Assembly (NCBI RefSeq): GCF_008831285.2
Contig: NC_045139.1
Location: 15,668,354-15,732,353 of the forward strand
DNA length: 64,000 bases
Origin: Nymphaea colorata
Lineage: Eukaryota; Streptophyta; Magnoliopsida; Nymphaeales; Nymphaeaceae
Direction: 5' to 3'
In this document: one piece after another, positions 38,501 through 50,975 of the stretch
Layout of the letters: each line of letters opens with the position of its first letter
How positions within the stretch are numbered: the stretch's first letter is position 1
Made by a program: the position numbers and the translations under genes
Notes under the pieces: generated by a model
Database searches by the model: none
What the model was told of the DNA's origin: nothing
What the model saw: only the letters and a program-made list of their open reading frames with translations

Positions 38501-39300
38501 TTCACGCCGCATGATTGGCTTATTAGTCGTCAAACATGTGACCATAATTTAGCAGTATCTTCTTCAAAGAAAAATGCATACATTGGGCATTCTTTGGCTG
38601 TTATGTGTTTGGTGCAACAAGTGTTAAAGTAGGAAGAACTTATTTACTGCCTTCACCTGCTCATCCTAACCAGGAAAAGCTAAAGAACTGTGGGTCCCAC
38701 CTACAAGAAAACAGACTATTTCTTTTTGCTTGGGTAAGGATATAAAAAATACTAAAGTTACTTTCCATGATGAAAGAAATTTTAGAAATCTGAATGTTTC
38801 TTATTAGAAAAGAAAGCTTGAAGATTATAACGCTCTAAGCTTCTCTGTCACTTTCTATGTGTGGACAGGCCTCAAATCTCTTCAGAATGCGGATTAAATG
38901 GGCAAAGACTCCAAGTTAATTCTGGGATTGACACTTGAAAGCGGCGGAGATAAAATGGCGGAAACGGAAAAGGAAAAGAAAAAAAAAACAACAGGGGTAA
39001 AACGTGAAGGAAAGCAACGTTTTCTTTGGTAATCGTCTGCTCTGCTGAACTCGCCACTAACTCCCTGTAGGAGACGTACTGCAGCAGTGCTGCCATCATT
39101 TCTTGGGCTATTTACTGTTCCCTCCTTTACCCTCTTCTTCGCTTTTCTCTCTCTCTTCTCCCATCTGAATGCCCCTCTGCGCCTTCCATCGTCTGTTGTG
39201 CCAGTTGAACGCGTTCCCTCCTTTCTCTTTATTTCTCTTTCTAACGTCTCTCTCTCTCTCCCTCGCTGGCCTTCCTGCTCGTGCTCCGGAGAGTAGGACC
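32600..39300. other. Spacer between aminotransferase and WEB gene
   Basis: I can support no gene here. The region is AT-rich, with a T-run at 33630-33649, an A-run at 34394-34415 and transposon-like fragments. Those include cagtagcagagatacttggg at 34266 and cttggctccaccactg ending near 34998, both resembling CAGTGGCGGAGCC-type termini. Short open frames in 35.2-38.3 kb have no recognisable domain. From about 39.1 kb the + strand becomes CT-rich and is probably WEB promoter or leader. Confidence 0.55.
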
Positions 39301-39427
39301 GAATTTTCCCGTTGGGAGCTGCAATAAATACGCGGCATTAGGGGCACGGATTGAGTCAGAGTTGGAATCGAGTCGAGGGCTACTGTAGTTCTTGCTTGGC
39401 TTGGCTTGCGTTGCGGTGCGTCTTCTA

Positions 39428-39673
39428 ATGGAGGGTCATCATGGTGATGGTAGTGGTAGTGATGGCGAGAAGGGAGACGGTGGTGACAACAACCACCACC
39501 AAGCGAGCGGTGCTTCTGGGGTGGAGCCGGGAGGAGGAGGTGTCCCATGGGAGAGTCCACGGGTGGAGATCGACACGGCTCCACCGTTCGAATCGGTGAA
39601 GGAGGCAGTGTGCATGTTCGGAGGAAAAGGCGTGTGGAAGCCCCACAGATACCCAAGCACCCCTCCCGTAATG

Positions 39674-39710
<37 letters not shown>

Positions 39711-42577
39711 TGTGTGTGTCTGTGTGCGTGTTGTGAGGGAGGGTGCCTTATACACTGGCTTCTGATGTTAAAGAGTCCATTAAATATGAGCTTCGAGGTC
39801 CTCCCGACGCTCTACGGTCCCCATGATTTCCCCTCTTCTTCTTCGCCTTTACTTTCGTGTTTTTTAGAGTTTTAAAATGTGGCAACAATCAACACTACTC
39901 TAAACCATTTCCCAGAAACTCGGGTATCTTAACAACCCATGTTTTTCAGCCTCTATGGCTGTCATTCTCTTGGTTGCCCCATCTGACAAACCTAATGCAA
40001 TGTCATCGAAACACATTTGAAATCTCCTTCTCATAGATTTTCTATGGCATATTTATTATGCTTCCTATTTCCGTCTATATGAAAAAATTTGGACGCTTTT
40101 TTTCATTCAATTATTCTGAAGAAAAGAATAAGTTCTCGTTCTGAAATTAATGAGGCAATTACTATGGTTACCTATCTGAAAGGGGCAATCAATCTGCCTA
40201 AATGACTGAGAGAGAGCGAGAGATACCTATCGTTCTGAACCAGTTTACCTTGTTGGTGTTTTATCTCCGATGTTCTGTTCCTCCTGTTGCCTCACCATCT
40301 TATCTTTCTGATCACCTTGTTTCCCAGGGCTCAAAAGCTTAGAGATTATGTGTTGATTGCAAAAAATTAGTTGGTCAGCAAACGTATTGATGATACATGC
40401 ATTATATAGTTGATCGTATACAACTTTTAGTGTTGTCTTATTTTCCCCGTTATGTACCTATCTTTAAATTGTGTTGACTGTTTTCTCTTACTCGTATGTT
40501 GTACTTATTGCACTGATTCTGTCATCTTTTCTATTTCATTGCTGAAGAGTATATTTGTTTATTGTTTTTTATGTTTGCGTAAACTAGAATTTATCCACTT
40601 CGTTGACCTGCCTTTGCGTTAAGCACGTTAACCCTCTTCTAGAATTGTCCTTCGTTCAGCAACTCTGACCACTACCAATGTAGGAGGTATCAATGCTGGT
40701 TCAATATCCTATACTTATGATATTAGCGCTCATAAAACCTTGATGGACTTGACTTAGTCATGAACTTGTAACGTTTTTAGTAACTTTACATGATATTCCA
40801 GTTGTTTCTTCCCCGCTCTTACCTTATTTTGACAGTTAACTGTTTTCTTTTTTCATGTTCTTCTTTTTCGGCTTTCTCTTTCCTTGGAGGGATTCTAATA
40901 GGATACTGTCTTCAGAAACAATACAGCTCTGTTGATGTTGAGATATCAAAAGTGGAGGAAGAAACTTCGCGGTTGGAAAAGGACTTGATCTTGAAAGAGA
41001 GGGAAACTCTTGAGGTGCTAAAAGAACTGGACAAGACAAAGAGAATCATAGAGGAACTAAAAGCAAAGCTTCAAAAAGGATCCTCAGAAGTTTCTGCAAT
41101 TCCTTCATCAAATACAACCAGCCCAAATAGGACGCCAACAGGCCCTGTCTGCATGAGAGAGGAGGCTTCACTGGTGAAAGAGGGACGTCATGTAGGTGCT
41201 ACAAGGTCAACTTGTACGGTCGGAATGCAGGTTGATGGCTTAGACCAACTACAAGAGACATCACCGCATGTGGATAAAGTCCAAGGGAATGCTGCTAGTG
41301 GAGCAGTGGATGCTTCAAGAAGTATATGTGGAACCCTTGACTCTGTTCAAGCTTCAGTTGATATAGGTGCAAAAACATATTTGACACCTGAAAAAATACT
41401 GATGCAGTTAAAGCAAGCGAAGGTAAATTTGAGTAAGGCAACAGGAAGTTTATCCAGTGTACGTGCATCAATAAAAATGCTTGACGCACAGTTAACTACG
41501 GAGAAATTATCACTTGAACAAACTAAAGAACGTTTAAGCTCAAAATACAACGCAATAGCATCTATGGAGAAAAAGCTTAGTGATACCCAAGTGAAGTTGC
41601 AGTCTTTCAGAGATGCAGATACTAAGGATTGCATTAACAAAGGTGATATCTCAAAAGTATTGCAAGATCTTCGCAATGAGGCTGACCTGTATAAGCAAAT
41701 GGCTGAAGCTGCTAAATTTGACGCTTTAAGAATAATGTTAGATATTGAGGAGACAAAGGCCAGTGTTCAGACAGTGGAGATCAGATGGCATGCAGCAAAG
41801 AAGATGGAAGATGCTGCACGAGCCTCTGAATTAGCTGTGCTTGGGCAGATTGACGCACTTCAAAAGAGTGAAAGTCCTGATTCATGTCCCCCCCAGTCAC
41901 AACAGCATTCTGGCTTATCGCTTTCTTTTGAGGAGTACGGAGCCTTAGTCAACAAGGCAAAAGCAGCAGAGCACAATGCCAACAAGAAAATTGAAACTGC
42001 AATGCTTAGCATAGATGAAGCTAATGCTTCCAAACTGGAGGTGCTAAAGGAATTGCAGAGGGCATCTGAAGACGTGAAAGTTTGCAGAGAAGCCCTTCGA
42101 AAGGCACTCATCAAAGTAGAGAATGCCAACAATGCAAAGCTTGCTGTTGAAGAGTCCCTTAGAAGATGGAGGGCAGAGCACAGCCAACACCGTCGGTCAA
42201 TTCATGGTTCCATGAAGTTCAAGAACTCGACCCCTGTCCACAGGCGTCACCGTAGCAAAAACTCTGTGATACTTGATGTTAACGGTGTGAATTTGGTTGG
42301 GGATGAATCAAACAGAATACTGAAGCCAACCTTGTCAATCGGCCAAATTTTGAGCAGGAAACTGATGTCAGATAGCCACTTCGATATTGATGCTGAACCT
42401 GGTGGGCATAAGGTGTCTCTTGCTCAAATGTTAAGAAGCAGAAATCAAATTGCTTCACCTCAAAACTGTGAGGACGACACTGTCAGAAGGCAGTTTTCTG
42501 TCAAGAGGAAGAAGTTAGGACTGCCACATTTCCCATTGCGTTTAGTGAAGGGAAAGAAAAAGAAGCAAAGGTTTTGA
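39428..42577 (+). CDS. WEB family coiled-coil protein (DUF827)
   Basis: Two exons, 39428-39667 and 40916-42577, joined in phase 0, give 633 aa. The family is named after WEB1 (weak chloroplast movement under blue light 1), which works with PMI2 to maintain chloroplast photorelocation speed; most members are uncharacterised. Exon 1 has a low-complexity G/D/H-rich start, then the hallmark N-terminal motif RVEIDTAPPFESVKEAVCMFGG (about residues 45-66). Exon 2 opens with the family's VEISKVEEETSRLEKDLILKERETLEVLKEL block. A long coiled coil follows to about residue 470, including SFEEYGALVNKAKAAE and LRRWRAEHSQHRR. The tail is basic and ends KGKKKKQRF. The ORF upstream of 40916 in exon 2's frame is intron: a clean tgtcttcag acceptor precedes the family similarity. 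The sequence CAATAAATACG about 105 bp before the ATG is a weak TATA candidate. It looks closest to At2g40480-type WEB members, judged from memory. Confidence 0.92.
39674..39725 (+). repeat. Compound (CT)n(TG)n microsatellite at WEB intron 1 donor
   Basis: A CT run (39674-39693) passes directly into a TG run (to about 39719) and imperfect TG. It starts only 6 bp after the exon 1 splice junction at 39667/39668. Confidence 0.9.
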
Positions 42578-44049
42578 TCCGCAACTTGCTGGTTTTGCTA
42601 TGTCTTGCTAAGACCTAGCTGTCGTCTCAAATTTCTTTTGTTCTCTCCATTCGTTATTGACCTCATCTTCTTAGACTTAGTGCTTTGAAATTGCCTAGAA
42701 TTTTCTTTCCAAGAGTTTGTGCTGTTTATGCCAGATATAAACACGTGACGTTGTTTCGTGATAATGACTCTGTCTCTCTCTCACACACACACACACAAAC
42801 ATGCGCTCGCGTCACACATTCACCGCATATGCCTTATATGCCTGCTTAGCAAAGTAAGTTGATTTACATATCCTCTTCCTTCTATCCGTGAAGGCACCTT
42901 AATCAATGCACTTGACGGTAACAATTTGTCTCCCCTCGTTGCCACCACAACTTAAACCTATGCGAGATGTTTCGTGCTTACACCAGGGATTTGATATCAA
43001 ACTTTCTGTTTACTGTAAACTGTAAAGGCTATATGGACTGATAAAGCGTGTAACTTTGTTACAAATGTAATCAGTGAGCTCAAACATGTCACTCATCTCT
43101 CACCTGTATCGCCAAAACATGTTTATGAAAGCCGGACAAAACCGCGTTTGAGACGTCTGAAATGAAGAGACTCAAAAGGGAAAGATTTAGGGGTTGCATG
43201 CAAACCTCAACCTTTTAGTTTAAGGTTTTAAAGATGGTGGAAATTTGAATAGAAGATTATCCTTTCAGAGAGGAGGAATGGTGATTCGGGAGAGACATGG
43301 AATTGCAAGCTCAGCCTTTCGGGCGTGCTTGAAACCCAGTGGTGGTGAAAACTTAAGTAGAAGAACATCCTTTCATAAGAGGAGGAATGGTTTATTTCCG
43401 GTTCAACATCATCTATTAAGGAAGGAGACCTGCAGGAGATTGAGAACTTCTAGTAGATCAGACTTTCATCAGCCAAAAAAGCCTCTTGTTCGCCTTCTAT
43501 ATCAGTCAATCAACATTCTTTGCTGATTTCAGATAGAACGGTAAAGAGTGAAATCGGGTTCGACATTTAAATTTAGGGGCATAGACTTTGAGTCCAGTTT
43601 AAAGTTTAGAAAAAAAAAAAAGGAAAAGATTATAAACTCATAAGGTTAAGATTTTGTAGCTTGGCCTATAATAGAAAACAAACATTAATCTCAGATTCCC
43701 CATTAAGCACAAAAAGATCAGCCAAATACATCCATAAGTCAGAAATGAAACAGATCCTTTCCAGCAATTTGATAAATCTGCTGTCAGTTATTAATGGAAG
43801 CATTCAGCACAAACTTCGTTCTTTTTTATTTTCTTTTGACACAGTTCCACAGCATAAAATATGTACTTACACGTCTAAGAAATAAACATTTGAGGACAAT
43901 AAGCCGCTGTGTATCCTATGGTTCCAATATACCAGTTCTAAGTAAAATTTACAGTACTAAGACAAGGCAATGCAGCAATCGTTAAAGGAGCGTCCACGGA
44001 AGACAGTTCTTGCAACCGACATACAAGTTTTTACCACTGCTTTATCCCT
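42578..44049. other. Convergent intergenic region WEB/saposin-B
   Basis: The 3' ends of two converging genes face each other across about 1.5 kb. It contains a short TC/AC microsatellite at about 42773-42797 and a diverged duplication of about 50 bp at 43233-43391. I see no gene in it. Confidence 0.6.
43233..43391. repeat. Diverged direct duplication (period about 105 bp)
   Basis: The block 43233-43282 (gatggtggaaatttgaatag...) recurs in diverged form at 43338-43391 (agtggtggtgaaaacttaag...). Both end in tcctttca-(n)-gaggaggaatggt. It makes a spurious 93-codon open frame. Confidence 0.6.
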
Positions 44050-47000
44050 TCACATTACTTCATTAAGAGCTCCAGCAGTCAACGCACTCTTGATTATGGA
44101 GGGGAGATTGGTAAACACAGATCCAGGTGCCTTACATGCACGAATGGTTCTACATACATCTCTGGTCTCCAGAAACTTCTCAGCATTTGTCATCAACAGT
44201 GGACCATATTCAAGAACCAACCTCTTGCACTACATGAGACCAAAAAAAGATATTCCTTCATCAAATAGTTCTTCTAGGAACAAGAGCACACACACATATA
44301 TACAATACTTGAGTACATGTACGTTACCTCTTTCACGTGGCCCTCCACCTTCTCACATCCCTTGAGAAGTATTTCAATTACTTCCAACTATAAAACAAGA
44401 AAACCTGTTAGACTGAATACAGTAGCGGAATAGGAGGAACAGATTACTCTTGCCTGCTTTAAATACGAGGTGAAGATCCATCTTCTTTCATTCGTTTAAA
44501 ATGGAAAATTTCTTCAACAACAACAACCAAAAGAAACCCAAAAGGAAAAAGACGGGATACAACAAAATCAGGTAGGATAACAGCACAAAGACAAACTACC
44601 CCCTCCTCACGAGCCTTTTTGTCTTGACAAAAGAAGACAGAGTTCTCTATATAATTGTAATTTTCAGGCTGCAAATGTTTCCTGCATTCATGCCCTTTTT
44701 CTCTCTTTGATGAAAGAAACCAGAGTTTTGGATATCATTGCAATTTTCTGGTCGAAGAGCTTTCCTGCAGCCTATTCTGGTTGACCTCCTAGCTCTCCCT
44801 CCTTTTATGGCCAAATTCAACAGAATTATCTCCTTCATTATTTCAGGCTTTCAGCTTTCCAGCAAATAATGCCTTGGGTGTCAAATCCATAAACATGTTC
44901 AACCCAAAGGCATCAAAACCCACCAAACCAGGTTAATACTGCCCTTATGGGTGCATATGAAGAGCGTATACAAGCATCCACAAACAAGATAGATGCACGC
45001 ACAGACACTTAATGAGAACAACCAACTTGTACAAGCAGAAACATAGTTTGACCACAAGCGATAGAAAACCCTACCTGAGTGTCAGGGTCTTTCAGCTTGA
45101 GAAGAATTTCAGCTACAGCTTTGTGGCAGATCTCGCAGCCATCTTGCTTCTGTTGAGAAACCAAAAAGTCTCTCTCACACAGATTCACTTTTGCACAGAA
45201 CTCTTCAGGATTTACCATAGCAACTTCCATGAAAAAGAGAGGTGCATAATAGTCCACCAGTGCGACACACTGCCAAAATGTGGCATACATATTCAATGAA
45301 CATAGACTGAGACAAACATATGAGTGCATGTCTTAAAAAATAAATTTGCTCGTTATTTTATCATGTCGTCCAGAATATTTGGTCTTTTCCACCACTTTTA
45401 AATTGCTTTTCATAAATCCAACTGTATTGACGGACATAGATTGGCCAAGTATAGGATTCCAAACGAAAACTGAAACATAAATCAGATTCATCGACTGTCT
45501 TAGCCTTTTCAGCTCATAAAATCTGATCTAGACATCAAAAGGAACATGATTCTTTTTAATTCCCACTCTTTTTGACATAATATGTCCATCGACTCAGGTA
45601 GCTTGGAAAGAACACGTTAAAACCACCACAGTGCAGTTGATATAGACAGTATTTCAGAGAGAGAGAGAGAACACCCTTAAGTTTAGGCTGGTTTTGACCA
45701 ACTCAGTTTTGAGTATACAGGAAACTGACTACCATATGCAACATGTCTTGAAACTTGAGACCAAGAAAAAACACATGTTCTTAGAAATGTAGAAATCGTA
45801 GATAGGACATTATAAGACAAAGCTTTTGTAAAATCTTATATCACAATTATAAGAGCATGACTCTTATGTCACTTCTGAAGCTTCCAGATTTAGAAATTGT
45901 ATCTTTCTGGATAGTTTAATAAATAAATAGCCAAAAAATATGATTCAAGAGAGGGCTGGTTAAACCAGCCTAGTTTGTATGTGTGTGTGTGTGTATCGAT
46001 TGGTTTCTTTCCCCATTCCAAGCCAACATGGTGTACAAGCAAGAGGTTTGGAAAACTTGTCACATGCAGGTCAAATAACGCCCGAAGAGGAAAAGATTCC
46101 CCAACAACAAAAGAAGCTTAACAACAACAGAACAGCTCCGTTTTGGAAAGAGAAGAGCATGGCAGCAAACCTCAGAGACTACACGGATGAAGGATTACAA
46201 GATAACAGGGATTCAACAAAAGCTGGATGGAAGGGCACACCTGATGACTGAAGGAATGCAACTGTGTACATGCTGCATGCAACTTGCTGACTATCTCCGT
46301 CTGAGTCTGGTTATCACCGAGATAATATACTGCCTGAGATGCAAATTGTTCACACAATGTACACACTTTTTCATTCTGAACATCTTCAGAAGCTATGATC
46401 TCAAGGTTCAGATAGTTGAACTGTGGCACTGGCACCAACACAAACAAGATGACTGTTACAATATTGCAAGTCTATAATTTCAACCATCAAAAACACTTAT
46501 TGGCTTTGTAGGAAACATCAACAACATCCATAACTATATTAACTAGTCACTGGATTACATTATTAAACCATCTAGTACATGGCTTCACCTAGTTATATGA
46601 TTTCTAGGAGGTACGCACTCATATGCATATAGCACAGTCAAAACAGAAGCACAGAAATCATACATAAGCATGAACATGCCTGTAAACACGTGCATAAATG
46701 TGCACCAGCACATACAAATCTCAACTTTTCAATTGCTTATCTTTAACTATGTCCTCATATTCATGCCCCTCTGAAGATATGGTTGTCAACAACATTGACA
46801 AACCATTCTAAGTAACTCCTTAGTGAGGAGTCCCTCCTAGAACTGTCTAAATTAATTGGAATGTGATGCCTACATTTAAAAATATAGGTTCCATTTAACA
46901 TTACAAGCATGATTACCAGAATTGCATTTCCTCATTAATAAGTTCTGACTTTTAACATTGGAAAATTGTATGCCTGATTTGATATTCTTGGGTATTTATT

Positions 47001-47264
47001 TCCCACAGCTATGAAGGAGCAAATCCAAGTGAACATTACTAGAGTTATAAAATTAACGTCAAAATCATGTGCACATTAAATAAATTGCTGGGACTGATAG
47101 CTTGAACTGCAAAATAAATTACCGAAGAAACAATCAACAGAAAGTCAACAAGGAGCTCAAACTTTCTTACCAATGTCTTCAAAAGTTACCAAACTTCTAG
47201 CGTTGCCATCCAAACAGCTGGTCAATAATACTAGAACAGCTAAAAGTTGTCCTCGCACACCCAT
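44050..47264 (-). CDS. Saposin-B type secreted protein (prosaposin-like)
   Basis: Coding exons in order: 47264-47171, 46428-46241, 45269-45075, 44387-44328, 44229-44050; 717 nt, 238 aa, in phase. The N-terminus MGVRGQLLAVLVLLTSCLDG is a clear signal peptide. Two SapB domains follow, each with the full six cysteines. Domain 1 runs CTLC...HAAC, QCVALVDYY, EEFCAKVNLC. Domain 2 runs CEICH...LKGC, CKRLVLEYGP, RDVCRTIRAC. As in animal saposins, each domain is split by introns beside its third and fourth cysteines. NQT in domain 1 is an N-glycosylation site. Saposins bind lipids and assist lipid breakdown in lysosomes; the plant role is little known, and a vacuolar or secreted location is inferred. 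The exon 2 acceptor is ambiguous: an alternative AG 36 nt further in would remove 12 residues and stay in frame. A CAG acceptor 5 nt before the ATG points to a 5' UTR intron. Confidence 0.9.
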
Positions 47265-48945
47265 TAGGTCTGTTGGCAAAAACAGCAAAAGTAAATAAAA
47301 AAAATAAAACCATGTTTTCTTAAAGAACATATTAAGTAAAGAGATAGACTCAAAGTTATGTCATGCTTAGGCAAATAACTGAAACATATGGCATATATTG
47401 CTTGTTGCACTGTATAGTGTATACAGTGACTCTAGGTAGTGAGACATTGACTAAAATTATGTATCTATAATATGCCAAAAGAAATTATTGGTTATCACTT
47501 TCTGAAATCAAGAATCAGAACAGAAAATTTCAAATAAAATTTTGTGAAGCCAAGAAATCAAATGGACATATCCTCTAATTAAGGAAGCAACCTCATTGCG
47601 CCACTGAAACTTCGGAGCATTGTAAGGGAATTCACTAGGGACGTTGGAAGTTGGAACAAAAGTTATTCACCATGTTATCTCATCTTCCAAATGTATGTAT
47701 TTTTATATACATGTTGGACATCTTTATGGATCTAATTTTAGTAAATTAAACCACTGTTTATGAAAAAACATCAACCCATAGATGAGCCCTCAACATGAGG
47801 CATTCAAGTGATTGAGTTCATTTTTATCATGCTTCTCCCATTTTTTCCCTTCAATAGGTGTTGGACGCTGAATCTGCAGTTAACCAGCCATTTTTCAGCT
47901 TGATTGGTGAATCAGATGTTATATTGAGTTTTAGTCCTATGCTCAACGAGCATAATCAGTGGAGAAAGATAATGACATATATGACAGATAACCCTGCCAG
48001 CTTTCGAAGAAAAATCATTAAGCCATTTACAAATCCAAAGGGTTTTGTTCATGTTATGGTCTTTATTAAAACCAATATAGCAGTACCCATGAGAAAGGCA
48101 ATATACGGAAGGGCCCCTAGCCAACACAACTTCCTTGATCGCCCATGATAGACCTTCCTGGCCAGTAGGAGAAATCAGCAGGGTCACAGAAAATGGCAAT
48201 GAGCTGGTAAACTAATGCTGCTTATATTATAAACATGAGCAGTCTTCATTCCATTGGTTTTAGATGGCAAAATTCTTCTTAAAATTATACAAATTCACTT
48301 GATTGGAGGATTTACAGCAACTAGAATACTTCAATTGGGTGCTCCATTTCGTTAAACTGGAACTCTATCTGGGTAAACATTGACAAGGCAAATGATTGGA
48401 ACTCTTGCATGATCCTACATAGGGCTTGAATGGAGCAATAGAGCTTGCATATGCAATGGAATTGTCAAAGCATGCATATGGAATGGAATTGTCAAACACA
48501 AAATAGATCTACTATAACAGTTTAGCAAGCCTCATACACTTCAATGGATCCCTTCCAGCATTAGATAAGGTCTCTTGGTCTTTCAGTTGACCCAAAGGAA
48601 AAATAATGGTAGAGAAATTGATATGTTTTCTGCATTAAGAATGACATTCATACTGATGAGTTTCAAAGTAGCCAATTGCATCCCTATATTAGGCTGCATA
48701 CATTCTAGTATTTGGTGGGACAAGGACTACGTGGCTGAATAATTTTGATTGCCTTAGCATCCACGTGTTGGTTTTTCCAACTGCAGGGATGATGTTTTTA
48801 ATCTGCAGCAGTGGCCAAATTTGAGATGCCTAGAAGGATTAGAGAGGCCCTATGTGCACCTCGCTCATTGTCCTTGTCTAATTGAGAAATAATCCAATCA
48901 GCACTTCCTACACCCAACTGGGGCTCTGTGTTCTAAAATGATTCA

Positions 48946-49020
48946 AACATTGATATACTTGCTCACTCCCTTTCTGCCAGGAAACACCACATTGAATTAT
49001 TTAAAAGTCTCAGATTCTAG
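48946..49020 (+). mobile_element. Possible Ty1-copia RNase H tail remnant
   Basis: This frame reads NIDILAHSLSARKHHIELF followed by KSLRF and a stop. It resembles the C-terminal end of plant copia polyproteins (the 'ADxxTKxLxxxxHxxLxxxLG' type). It lies in the putative saposin-B leader intron; no intact reverse transcriptase or LTR pair is visible nearby. Confidence 0.4.
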
Positions 49021-49308
49021 ACCCTGTGACAAGGCAAATGGATTCTAGAACAAAGCAACCCCATACCATATCATATGTGACCTCATTCTCGTCCTTCTCC
49101 TCCTCTTTTCTCGTTCTCTTTTTTATACACCAATTGTAACATGTGCGCAATGAAAATCAACCCCTGATCTAAAAAAGATCCAACTACATAAAAGAACCGC
49201 TCAATATGTCAAAACACGGTTTGACCAAACACCAATAGCCAAACCAACAATCTAGCACCACTTTTGACCTCAAATTGAACCCAAGGCACCTTGACGAAAC
49301 ATGTGTTA

Positions 49309-49356
49309 ATGGAGGCCTAGACAGGGTAAAAAATGGAGGCCTAGACAGGGTAAAAA
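49309..49356. repeat. 24-bp tandem duplication
   Basis: The unit atggaggcctagacagggta plus an A-run occurs twice head to tail (49309-49332 and 49333-49356). Confidence 0.85.
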
Positions 49357-49864
49357 CGCGGTATAGCCACAGCAGACGGGTTTGGAGGCGACCTGTGATG
49401 TGTGCATCTGATTTCCATCTGATCGAGATGTCCAAATTCCTTCCTTCGTTCTCCATGACAGGGATCATGAGCATGTCGCAAAATCTTTTCGTAGTTGTTG
49501 AAGAGAAAAGGTTCACTTTTGATCATTGACTGATCGGTAAGATATTTTCTAGGTAAGTTTTTAATTCAACATACAGTTTACTCTACTTCAGTCAACGCTC
49601 AGAAAACAAGTAACTATGCAAAGGCTATTCTCCGTGTAATTCCTGCTTACGAAGTTCTGTAACGATCAAAAGCTCCCTATCAGTCGGTTCCGCAAGAAAT
49701 CTCTTCGATTAATTTTCAGGACCTATCTCTACACTAAGCAACCGCGAGGGCGACCAATCATTAGTACTTTAAAAATAGAAGAAATAAAAAAAACATAAAC
49801 AAAAAGCCCCTTGTTTCTCTCGTTCTACAGAAAGGGGGGAAACCTCATCCCCACAATACCAGCC

Positions 49865-49891
49865 GAGAGAGAGAGAGAGAGAGAGAGAGAG
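49865..49891. repeat. (GA)n microsatellite near saposin-B leader
   Basis: An uninterrupted GA run on the + strand (CT on the minus strand), just inside the proposed 5' UTR intron. Confidence 0.85.
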
Positions 49892-50700
49892 CCTTTGATT
49901 TGACCAATTTTTCAACGAAACAGAGGGAAAAGGAATTATACCTCTCCTTTTCTGAGGTCTGACTGGATGGCTTCTCTGCCGAGTCGGCCGGCGATCTGGG
50001 CAAGGTCGTCGGAGGTCGATCAGACCAGATCAGCCCGTAGACCCTTGCCTTCACTAGCCTCCCGCCTTTATCGCTCTCCTTCCCTCCCTCGCTCGCTCGG
50101 TCTCTCTCTCGCGGATTTCGTGATCTTTTAAACTTCCTGCTTTGCTTCTAATCTGGGATTCCAAGTCATCCCCACTCCACCCGCTACCCTTTTTCTTCCC
50201 TCGTCATTTTTTCTCTTCCTTTGCCGCATTGCCTTCGATTCCGCCAACCCCTGACAGACACGCTGACCTATCCATCAGATGGGTCCCACCAAATTTTTAC
50301 CAGCCGTGCGAGGCTTAAATCAACGGCATCAAAGGCGTTTCACGCCTGCCATCAAATGTACGAACGATTAATAACGGCATCAACCCGCAGAAGGGAGGAA
50401 TTCCTCCGGGAAGAAATCTGAAGAACCCCAATTTTGCACGCTAGAGAGCCAATCGCTAGTTCAAAAGTGTTTCCTTTTAATTTTATAAGAAGCCAAGCCC
50501 ACTTTGATCGTGCTACTTCTGTGGTTCGTCTTCCATGCCCCAATATTTCACCATCAAAGTTCCCCATTTGATTTTTTTTTTTTTAAAAAAAAAAAGACCA
50601 CACTTTTGTCGCTGTCTGGTTTTGATTCGCTGAGGATCGGAATGTTAATGATTGGAGGAGATCTCCTATTGTTGATTGGACCAGTTTTCTTCAGAATTTG

Positions 50701-50975
50701 ATGGATCAGTTTGCCTTTCGATTTTGCGACGATAAACTTTCCGTAAAATTCCGACCTGAACTTCAATGGAGATCGCGAACAATATTACAATTTTTGAAAA
50801 AACTTAAACAACAGAATCGTATAATTAATACCTACTTAATGGATCAGTTTGTCTTTCGATTTCGTGACGATAAACTTCCTATAAAATTCATTCTGACCTG
50901 AACTTCAATGGAGATCACGAGCAATATTATGATTTATGAAAAAACTTGAACAACAGAATCATAAAATTACTTAAT
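50701..50975. repeat. 138-bp tandem duplication, diverged
   Basis: Copy 1 (50701-50838) and copy 2 (50839 to about 50975) both begin atggatcagtttg and both contain cctgaacttcaatggagatc and caacagaatc. They differ by scattered substitutions and small indels, so the event is older than the exact duplication in ETG1. Confidence 0.85.

Larger units (their letters stand above)
47270..49941 (-). other. Probable 5' UTR intron of the saposin-B gene
   Basis: On the minus strand a CAG acceptor (TTTTTGCCAACAG) ends 5 nt before the start codon. A GAG|GTATAA donor lies at 49941/49942 in a CT/GA-rich leader-like stretch (49942 to about 50100). The 2.7 kb between them holds short open frames without recognised domains, small tandem duplications (for example 49309-49356) and a possible copia remnant. 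Transcript evidence is needed for the leader exon. Confidence 0.5.

Noticed and set aside
39108..39755. Minus-strand 215-codon frame opposite WEB exon 1
   Set aside because: It is the shadow of WEB exon 1 plus CT/TG repeats, read as runs of TH and RE. No domain.
47858..48148. Frames open on both strands in the saposin-B leader intron
   Set aside because: Neither translation resembles a known family. It may be a decayed transposon piece, but no motif supports that.
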